From NCBI GenBank assembly GCA_045600225.1, contig JAZRXL010000035.1, positions 1 to 11,663 on the forward strand: a stretch of 11,663 bases of DNA, read 5' to 3'. This stretch comes from UBA1181 sp045600225 (lineage in GTDB: Bacteria > Bacteroidota > Bacteroidia > Bacteroidales > Paludibacteraceae). The first letter of the stretch is position 1, and every line of letters begins with the position of its first letter. This document shows, piece after piece, positions 7,394 through 11,663 of the stretch. The notes beneath the pieces were generated by a model that was given only the letters and a program-made list of their open reading frames with translations, was not told the DNA's origin and did no database searches. Made by a program: the position numbers and the translations under genes.

Positions 7394-8170
7394 TCACTCC
7401 AATATCTCATTGGGGTCGAACACCATTTCGCCAACGTGGATGGTGAAAAGACTCTTACTGCTTAACTTGGCTATAGAGCAGAAATCGGTATCGTTTTCAA
7501 CGGTATAGTAACGTCCGCTAATTTTTACCATAAACTCGGCGCAAGCAGGAAACCCTTCCAAAAGCTCGCCAACCGTGATGTTGTCCTTCTCCTCGCCTTT
7601 GTCGTAGCACAGGCAGAGTTTGCCATAGCACATCCGCAAACAATTCGCACGATATGCCCTCAACCCATTACCGTGCGACAATATTGGCACCACTGCGTAA
7701 TCGAGGAATCCTTCCTCATCAATTTTTTTCACTTCGGTCTCTAACTGTTGCGTGGTGAGGAGCCGCACATCTCTGCCAGAATTTAACAAACTATAGCTTG
7801 TGTTTTCGGTACACCAGAAGATGGTGTCGCCTTCCTTTTTTTCCTTTGGTACGCCAAAACGCTTGAATAATGAATTTACCGGCTCGATGTCCAACAATCT
7901 CCATCCAATCTGCAACACCACCCCCGTCGATGCATCCATAGTGCGGAATGCCGACAGCAGTTGCATTGCAGTGGCCGCCTGGTTTCTTTTCGAGGTCGTT
8001 TCCAATATGGCAATGTCCTTTTGCAGCTTGACTCCTAACACATACCTTTCACTGGAATCGTCATCGCAATCGGAATCCCCCAAAAGGAGATACGGCCGCT
8101 TGGGCACAGTCAGCTCCAGGTCTTTTACGAACTGGCCTACAGTAGCATTCGGTTTCTGTAAAATTTTCAT
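7394..8170 (-). CDS. Hypothetical protein, about 258 aa, first gene of the operon
   Basis: No family is recognised. With the ATG at 8170 the protein has 258 residues, an acidic run at 32-40 (DSDCDDDSS), a central mixed region and a cysteine group (C177, C181, C186, C188 in NCLRMCYGKLCLCYD) that could bind metal or be structural. There is no signal peptide or membrane segment. The frame stays open upstream to an ATG at 8278 and a TTG at 8314, giving 294 or 306 aa, but that extension overlaps a hairpin plus T-run at 8245-8283 which looks like an intrinsic terminator of the leader RNA, so I take the downstream ATG with its AT-rich approach. If the longer start is right, translation would cover the terminator and the control model changes. 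Confidence 0.65.
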   Translation of the reverse strand: MKILQKPNATVGQFVKDLELTVPKRPYLLLGDSDCDDDSSERYVLGVKLQKDIAILETTSKRNQAATAMQLLSAFRTMDASTGVVLQIGWRLLDIEPVNSLFKRFGVPKEKKEGDTIFWCTENTSYSLLNSGRDVRLLTTQQLETEVKKIDEEGFLDYAVVPILSHGNGLRAYRANCLRMCYGKLCLCYDKGEEKDNITVGELLEGFPACAEFMVKISGRYYTVENDTDFCSIAKLSSKSLFTIHVGEMVFDPNEILE

Positions 8171-8244
8171 ATTAATCGACTTTACAGTATCGCCATTCCG
8201 CCGACTCCCAATTGCGGACAAAAAAAGTTCATTTAAGACCACAT

Positions 8245-8283
8245 AAAAAAGCGCGGGAATCCGAGTTTCATCGCTCATCCCGC
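8245..8283 (-). terminator. Intrinsic terminator at the end of the leader
   Basis: On the minus strand GCGGGA (8278-8283) pairs with TCCCGC (8253-8258), extended inside by GAG/CTC (8274-8276 with 8263-8265), and is followed after GC by six T (8245-8250). This is the layout of a Rho-independent terminator. It lies ahead of the nine-gene operon, so downstream expression would need readthrough or antitermination. Confidence 0.65.
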
Positions 8284-8508
8284 TCTTGAAGGCTCTCGCA
8301 TTGCCTTTGCCCAAGGATAAGCAATGCCGAAGCCCACGCTGTGTAAATTATAACGGATACACAAACCAAGGGGCATAGAACATTGCCTTATCTTGTGGGC
8401 TTTGTTGAATTTGCGAGATTCTCAAGAGCCGCAGATAAGACGTTGACTCAACGCCTTTATTATATGTCTGTCGCCCGCCTTCCGCCCGTTCGGACTTCGG
8501 AACGAACA
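8245..8508 (-). ncRNA. Structured leader RNA with switch-like pairing
   Basis: A transcript from the promoter at 8515-8522 would run about 260 nt without a gene and end in the hairpin and T-run at 8245-8283. Visible helices: GTGGGCTT (8395-8402) with AAGCCCAC (8330-8337); TGTGTA (8340-8345) with TACACA (8358-8363) inside it; GCATTGC (8298-8304) with GCAATGC (8321-8327). The 9-mer AAGGCAATG occurs twice in the RNA (8381-8389 and 8299-8307), and both copies can pair with the single complement around 8321-8327, so two structures exclude each other. This suggests an attenuator or an independent small RNA. Known Bacteroidales RNA families, such as Bacteroidales-1, are possible matches that I cannot confirm by eye. 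Confidence 0.55.
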
Positions 8509-8514
8509 ACGTTG

Positions 8515-8522
8515 CAAATATA
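8515..8522 (-). promoter_or_regulatory. Promoter for leader RNA and operon
   Basis: The minus strand reads TATATTTG, a full match to the Bacteroidota -7 element TAnnTTTG, preceded by TTTTG and, about 23 bp upstream, by a T-rich TTTAG in place of a perfect -33 TTTG. The context TTTTGTATATTTGC is nearly the same as in the recombinase promoters in the terminal repeats. Transcription would begin near 8508. Confidence 0.7.
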
Positions 8523-8602
8523 CAAAATCTTTTTAGATGATAGGGCTAAAAAAATTACGAAAGTAAAAAAATGTGATAGTTCCTGCTTCGGTTGCAAAAG
8601 TG

Positions 8603-9748
8603 TTACCACGGATATTCGTATTTGTTCCATGTCGAATCAAAGTCGATTTTAAATACGTACTCTCGGATGAAGTCCTCCGACAAACCCTCGTGGAAGGAAA
8701 CACCCCTCCAATCAACTTTGTCTTCGAATTCTCTTATAAAGTCTTCAGAAAACTTGTATTGGAAAGATACACCATTCCAATCTACGTAGTCCTTGAACTC
8801 TCGAATGAAGTCTTCGGACATTTCGTACTTGTAGGTTAACCCTTTCCAATCTACGTAGTCCTTGAATTCACGGATAAAGTCATCAGACAATTCATACTTT
8901 TTGGATATTTCTTTCCAATTAACGTAATCCTTGAATTCACGGATAAAACCATCAGACAGGTTGTACTTATGTGTAACCACCTTCCAATCAACGTAATCCT
9001 TGAATTCACGGATAAAGTATTCGGACAGTCTTTGGGATTTTGAAATACGACACCAATCCACCTTGTCCGAGAACCCCAGGATAAGGTTCCTTGGCAAGTT
9101 GCGTTTCTCTGATACTTTCCACCAACTAACCTTGTTCTCAAATTCACTGATGAAGTCTCTCGTCACATTTTGTCGGACTGCAATTTCACACCAATCGACC
9201 CTATCAACAAATTCTCTGATGAATTCCTCCGACAACCTTTGTTTTTCTGAAATCACAGACCAATTTACCTTGTTCTTGAACTCTCTGATGAAATCCTCTG
9301 ATAATTTTTGTTTTTCTGAAATTCCGGACCAATCGACTTTGTTCTTGAACTCTCTGATGAAGTCTTCAGATAGTTTCTGTTTGCACGAAATCCACATCCA
9401 ATGGACTTTTTTCTTGAACTCACAGATGAAATCTTCCGACAACTTTTGTTTTTCTGAAATTCCGGACCAATCGACTTTATTCTTGAACTCTCTGATGAAA
9501 TCCTCCGACAATTTCTGTTTGCACGAAATCCATCTCCAATCGACTTTTCTCTGGAACTCACGGATAAAGTTCTCTGACAATTTTTGCTTAGACGATATCC
9601 TCCACCAGTCGACGTCGTCCTTAAATTCTCGAATGAAGTTCTCCGACAATTTCTGTTTTTCTGAAATCCACTCCCAGTCAAGGGTTTCAAGATTTGTACC
9701 CAACAGTTCATTCACTCTATCTAGTACTTGTTTTTTTCTTTTATTCAT
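8603..9748 (-). CDS. Tandem 23-residue repeat protein (LSEDFIREF...VDW..IS type)
   Basis: The 381-aa protein consists of a 32-residue head (MNKRKKQVLDRVNELLG, ending DWEWISEKQ), fourteen complete 23-residue repeats (residues 33-354) and a degenerate fifteenth ending in KYEYPW. The consensus unit is K-L-S-E-D-F-I-R-E-F-K-x-x-V-D-W-x-x-I-S-x-K-Q. The regular hydrophobic positions predict paired helices forming a solenoid, a shape used for binding proteins or nucleic acid. Similar repeats are known to me from hypothetical proteins of bacteria and large DNA viruses, without assigned function. Units 3 and 5 are identical in protein sequence. There is no signal peptide. The gene lies upstream of the leader promoter and likely has its own promoter; TATCTTTA on the minus strand in the upstream spacer is a one-mismatch -7 candidate. 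Confidence 0.85.
   Translation of the reverse strand: MNKRKKQVLDRVNELLGTNLETLDWEWISEKQKLSENFIREFKDDVDWWRISSKQKLSENFIREFQRKVDWRWISCKQKLSEDFIREFKNKVDWSGISEKQKLSEDFICEFKKKVHWMWISCKQKLSEDFIREFKNKVDWSGISEKQKLSEDFIREFKNKVNWSVISEKQRLSEEFIREFVDRVDWCEIAVRQNVTRDFISEFENKVSWWKVSEKRNLPRNLILGFSDKVDWCRISKSQRLSEYFIREFKDYVDWKVVTHKYNLSDGFIREFKDYVNWKEISKKYELSDDFIREFKDYVDWKGLTYKYEMSEDFIREFKDYVDWNGVSFQYKFSEDFIREFEDKVDWRGVSFHEGLSEDFIREYVFKIDFDSTWNKYEYPW
8687..9652 (-). repeat. Fourteen tandem 69-bp coding repeats
   Basis: The repeats of the 381-aa protein are 69 bp long and in frame, so gain or loss of whole units keeps the reading frame. Units 2-3 and 4-5 look like a copied pair: the DNA near 9310-9410 and 9470-9560 is nearly the same, with scattered substitutions. 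Units 8 and 9 are the most diverged, and units 10-13 form a separate subgroup with Y-V-D-W-K. Confidence 0.9.
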
Positions 9749-10026
9749 TATGTAAATATGATTTAAAATGAAACACTATGTTTTTCTTTCGTAAGAGAGT
9801 CATTTAGTGGTCTTACTGATATAAAGATAACAAAAAGGGAGGTCTTTGAAATACCAAAGTGATTTTTTTCAATCTCAAACAAGAGATATCTTTTTTTAAA
9901 TGGCTTCGGGGGCGTTCCACGGTTGTTTCCCGGCAGGAGGAGTTGAGCGTATAGATTCACTTAACCGTTAAAGAAAAATACTATAAATAAAGATACTCCA
10001 CCATCCCTCCTACCCATTTCCTAAAC
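9749..10026. other. Spacer upstream of the repeat protein
   Basis: No gene is supported here; a GTG-started 65-codon frame (9763-9960) looks like chance. Weak hairpins followed by T-runs on the plus strand (CTTTG/CAAAG near 9844-9857, and ATCTC/GAGAT at 9872-9887 before seven T at 9891-9897) might end rightward transcripts, but no plus-strand gene needs them. The minus strand probably holds the promoter for the repeat protein. Confidence 0.4.
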
Positions 10027-10078
10027 ACACTCCCTACGTAAGCGTAGCGAGTAGGGAGTGTCGTTGGCGTCAGCCAAC
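10027..10078. other. Two abutting GC-rich hairpins
   Basis: ACACTCCCTAC (10027-10037) pairs perfectly with GTAGGGAGTGT (10051-10061) around a 13-base loop that itself can form CTACG/CGTAG. One base later GTTGGC (10063-10068) pairs with GCCAAC (10073-10078) around a 4-base loop. Neither is followed by a T-run on either strand. They stand out in an AT-rich region; REP-like elements, a transfer or single-strand origin, or a structured RNA are options. Confidence 0.75.
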
Positions 10079-10191
10079 AAAGAATCAGTAAGTTCATTGT
10101 CTATCTTATTTCCTGAATAACTTTATGTGATACACCTATGAATCCTACCGCCATAACTCTTTCTAAAATCCTTTTACTCCTTCATTATATG

Positions 10192-10233
10192 GTGAATATA
10201 TATATTCACATATAATAATATGAATATATTATT
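10192..10233. other. AT-rich palindromes
   Basis: GTGAATATATATATTCAC (10192-10209) is a perfect 18-bp palindrome. Five bases on, AATAATA (10214-10220) and TATTATT (10227-10233) form a second hairpin. The block is nearly pure AT and lies just before the repeated 19-bp motifs, an arrangement reminiscent of an unwinding element beside iterons, though strong binding sites or late terminators could also look like this. Confidence 0.7.
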
Positions 10234-10239
10234 CATTGG

Positions 10240-10368
10240 TTAGAATGACACAGGCAGTATGTTAGAAAGACACACCTTATATAAAAAAATGAGTATGCTT
10301 GAAAGACACAGTCCAAGAACTCTCCCTATGTCTTTCTACTATACTCTTATGTGTCTTTCTACTATACT
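10240..10368. repeat. Five copies of a 13- to 19-bp motif in dyad arrangement
   Basis: The motif AGTATRnTAGAAAGACACA occurs on the plus strand as a partial copy (10240-10252) and two full copies (10256-10274, 10292-10310), and inverted at 10327-10345 and 10350-10368. Outer copies 10256-10274 and 10350-10368 are complementary at 17 of 19 positions, and the inner pair is also complementary in most positions. Spacing between same-direction copies is about 22, 36 and 23 bp. The array begins right after the stop of the helix-turn-helix protein. It may be iterons of an origin, operators, or recombinase accessory sites. Confidence 0.8.
10283..10346 (-). terminator. Candidate terminator of the helix-turn-helix gene
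   Basis: On the minus strand GAGTAT (10341-10346) pairs with ATACTC (10291-10296) and GAAAGACA (10329-10336) with TGTCTTTC (10301-10308), and the stem is followed within one base by seven T (10283-10289). The arms are the inner inverted motif copies, so the same bases could serve as terminator and binding sites. Confidence 0.55.
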
Positions 10369-10373
10369 TGTTT

Positions 10374-11087
10374 TTAATCATCTATTCTGTAGAATGTGTT
10401 GTATGCTTGCTCGAGTTTGTTCCTATCTCTCCTGAATCGAGCGATTGTGGTTTCGCTCACCCCACAGAGGACAGCGTTTTCCGCCTTGGACTTCGATTCG
10501 TCATATTTCTCACAGAGGCCCAGGTAATTGGCGAATCTCGTTCCTTTGTTCCTCATCACGCTTTTCGTCGATTCGTCTATATGCTTCAGTCTTTCGGGCT
10601 CGATACAAAATTTCCTGTCGTCTTTCAGTCTCTCCAATGTTTCTTCTCTGCATTCCGTCTTCAGGATTCTTTCGGCAATTAGGGTCAGTATTTTCACATT
10701 TTCTTTGGTCGGGGTGAAAACATCCTTGTAGAGTTTCACGACATCGCCGAGGAAGCAAGCCATATGATATACCAGTTCCTCTTTGGTCTCCACCCCAATC
10801 ATCTTCTGAAAGCGGCAGAAGAACGCCAGTTCCGTCACGACATCCTTTTTGTGGCGGTAGAATAACGTCTTCGGTTTCCCGTCTTTTTTCCTGTATTCCG
10901 TCGGGAACCTGAGCCACGTTCCTTCTGTGTTGAAGGCGTAGTAGTTCCTGAATTTTTTCGGACTCTCGTACATTGTCTGCTGGTATTTCATACTGAACCA
11001 AAACATCTGCTTTGTCTTCGGGTCTGTTTTCTCGTACATCAGTTCTCCTTTTATGGCTGATGCAAACCTTTTCCAATCGTTATCCAT
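10374..11087 (-). CDS. Hypothetical protein with C-terminal helix-turn-helix
   Basis: The 237-aa product is basic in its first half (KKFRNYY, FPTEYRKKDGKPK at 61-73) and ends with a good helix-turn-helix: SKAENAVLCGVSETTIARFRR at about 200-220, where GVSETTIARFRR is the turn plus recognition helix. The middle (85-145) is helical, and 150-180 is charged. It is cytoplasmic and predicted to bind DNA. Immediately downstream of its stop lies the array of repeated inverted motifs and AT-rich palindromes, the natural candidate for its target. It could be a replication initiator, a regulator of the element, or a recombination directionality factor; I do not recognise a named Rep family such as Rep_3. 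It starts with ATG at 11087 after an A-rich stretch. No clear promoter is visible upstream. Confidence 0.75.
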   Translation of the reverse strand: MDNDWKRFASAIKGELMYEKTDPKTKQMFWFSMKYQQTMYESPKKFRNYYAFNTEGTWLRFPTEYRKKDGKPKTLFYRHKKDVVTELAFFCRFQKMIGVETKEELVYHMACFLGDVVKLYKDVFTPTKENVKILTLIAERILKTECREETLERLKDDRKFCIEPERLKHIDESTKSVMRNKGTRFANYLGLCEKYDESKSKAENAVLCGVSETTIARFRRDRNKLEQAYNTFYRIDD

Positions 11088-11422
11088 AGTGTAAAAAAAA
11101 GAAGTCCACCGGGTGAGTGGCGGCTCTGCCCGATGAACCTCATTGTTTCTTTCTTTGTATGAACCCGCCAGTTCTACATTGATATGATACCAACACTGTA
11201 TTTATGAAAAGAGAAATCAGACCTTTTATGACCCTGCTCCATAGTATTTGTCTGTTTCCAAGATTTGAAGGAAACACTCCATACTTTCGCCTTAATTTCC
11301 TGTTGTTCAATAGAGAATGAGAAAAACCCGCTATTGTTCCTGACACTTTCAATTCAATTTGGGCGATTAGGACATCCTATTCAGCAATGCCACAAATATT
11401 CTCCATTCACCCCCAGTCTGGT
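11088..11422. other. Spacer upstream of the helix-turn-helix gene
   Basis: No gene is supported. A TTG-started 70-codon minus-strand frame (11140-11352) has no features that argue for translation. A short GC-rich hairpin (CGGG near 11109, CCCG near 11128) lies about 20-45 bp before the ATG at 11087 and could form in the leader of that gene. I found no match to TAnnTTTG on the minus strand here. Confidence 0.4.
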
Positions 11423-11473
11423 CTGCATTCAGAAATCTCCAAATGTTTTCGAATCCCTTGACATTCGGAGACT
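11423..11473. repeat. Inner inverted repeat, right copy (51 bp)
   Basis: Perfect inverted match to 192-242, separated from the outer right repeat by 49 bp (50 bp in the left arm). With the outer repeat it makes a mosaic inverted repeat of about 240 bp: identical, diverged, identical, then unrelated. Such a mosaic is expected if recombination or gene conversion has homogenised parts of two older copies. Confidence 0.93.
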
Positions 11474-11600
11474 CAACCGTATCAAAAGTCGGTTCATATC
11501 AATTTAATCTTTGTATTCGTCCTTTTGACAGCCCTTTTTCATATCAAAAATATTTTTTAGATTAAACTGCTTTAGCTTAGATAGTTACGGATATTTTTTG

Positions 11601-11608
11601 TATATTTG
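11601..11608 (+). promoter_or_regulatory. Promoter -7 box for right recombinase
   Basis: TATATTTG matches the TAnnTTTG -7 consensus of Bacteroidota and lies 22 bp before the ATG at 11631. Upstream lie three TTTGATAYG-type motifs (11477-11550) that could be binding sites for an autoregulating recombinase or another factor. Confidence 0.65.
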
Positions 11609-11630
11609 CCGTGGTTAAACCGTCAGAGTT

Positions 11631-11663
11631 ATGAGAGCAGTGATATATGCAAGAGTAAGCACA
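11631..11663 (+). CDS. Serine recombinase, N-terminal fragment (right copy)
   Basis: This fragment is identical to the left copy and gives MRAVIYARVST before the window ends, with catalytic Ser10 in the R-V-S-T motif. It reads rightward, away from the cargo, so the two recombinase starts diverge outward. If both genes continue identically outside, the segment between them could be inverted by homologous recombination or by the recombinase itself. If they differ beyond the edge, one may be a decoy start that is switched on or off when the segment turns. Subfamily and length are not visible. Confidence 0.8.
   Translation, partial: MRAVIYARVST

Larger units (their letters stand above)
11523..11663. 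repeat. Right terminal inverted repeat (IR-R)
   Basis: This is the perfect inverted copy of positions 1-141. Reading rightward it contains, in order, a CATATCAAAA motif, the promoter TATATTTG (11601-11608) and the start of a serine recombinase gene at 11631. Beyond its inner edge the two arms remain recognisably related but diverged for about 50 bp, then match perfectly again for 51 bp. Exact identity across a promoter and a gene start suggests either recent duplication or ongoing homogenisation by recombination between the arms. Confidence 0.97.

Noticed and set aside
8383..8652. Plus-strand 89-codon frame opposite the leader RNA
   Set aside because: It is antisense to the structured leader and promoter, and its composition reflects those RNA helices; no promoter drives it.
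8687..9652. CRISPR-like array
   Set aside because: The periodic DNA is contiguous 69-bp coding repeats with no unique spacers, and all units translate in one frame.
9844..9897. Plus-strand terminators with T-runs
   Set aside because: Stems are only 5 bp and no plus-strand gene lies upstream to be terminated.
9763..9960. Minus-strand 65-codon frame before the repeat protein
   Set aside because: GTG start in a region of hairpins and AT-rich regulatory-looking DNA, with no features of a real protein.
11140..11352. Minus-strand 70-codon frame upstream of the helix-turn-helix gene
   Set aside because: TTG start, no ribosome site, no promoter, no domain; looks like chance.

Overview
The window looks like a mobile or invertible accessory island from a member of the Bacteroidales, probably a metagenomic contig. 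Three things point there: promoter -7 boxes of the Bacteroidota type (TATATTTG, matching TAnnTTTG), AT-rich start regions almost without Shine-Dalgarno sequences, and cytosolic BspA-type leucine-rich repeats. The two ends are perfect inverted copies of each other (1-141 and 11523-11663, exactly 141 bp). Each copy carries a promoter and the first 11 codons (MRAVIYARVST) of a serine recombinase reading outward, so the window is bracketed by two divergent recombinase starts. A second 51-bp inverted match lies further in (192-242 and 11423-11473).

Layout. Every complete gene is on the minus strand. From right to left: a spacer (11088-11422); a 237-aa protein with a C-terminal helix-turn-helix (10374-11087); a dense non-coding block (9749-10373) with five copies of a 13- to 19-bp motif in dyad arrangement, AT-rich palindromes and two abutting GC-rich hairpins; a 381-aa solenoid-like protein made of 23-residue tandem repeats (8603-9748); a strong promoter with a roughly 260-nt structured RNA ending in an intrinsic terminator (8245-8508); and then nine closely spaced co-directional genes (8170 down to 393).

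The nine genes are, in order of transcription: an orphan 258-aa protein; a shortened HExxH metallopeptidase-like protein; three orphan small proteins (150, 167 and 129 aa); a signal-less BspA-type LRR protein; a full-length paralogue of the HExxH protein; a DUF2779-type protein fusing a Cas4/RecB-like PD-(D/E)XK nuclease with cysteines placed as for an Fe-S cluster to a DEDD-type exonuclease fold; and a 67-aa hydrophobic membrane protein. Gaps are 12-72 bp, so one transcript is likely, gated by the leader terminator.

How they work together is not known. The nuclease and the recombinase ends fit a mobile island. Paired HExxH proteins around small acidic proteins and an LRR protein recall toxin/immunity or defence cargo, but this is inference from content and context only. 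The most solid unusual observations are the 141-bp inverted ends, the switch-like leader RNA, the dyad of repeated motifs beside the HTH protein, and the pair of HExxH paralogues.
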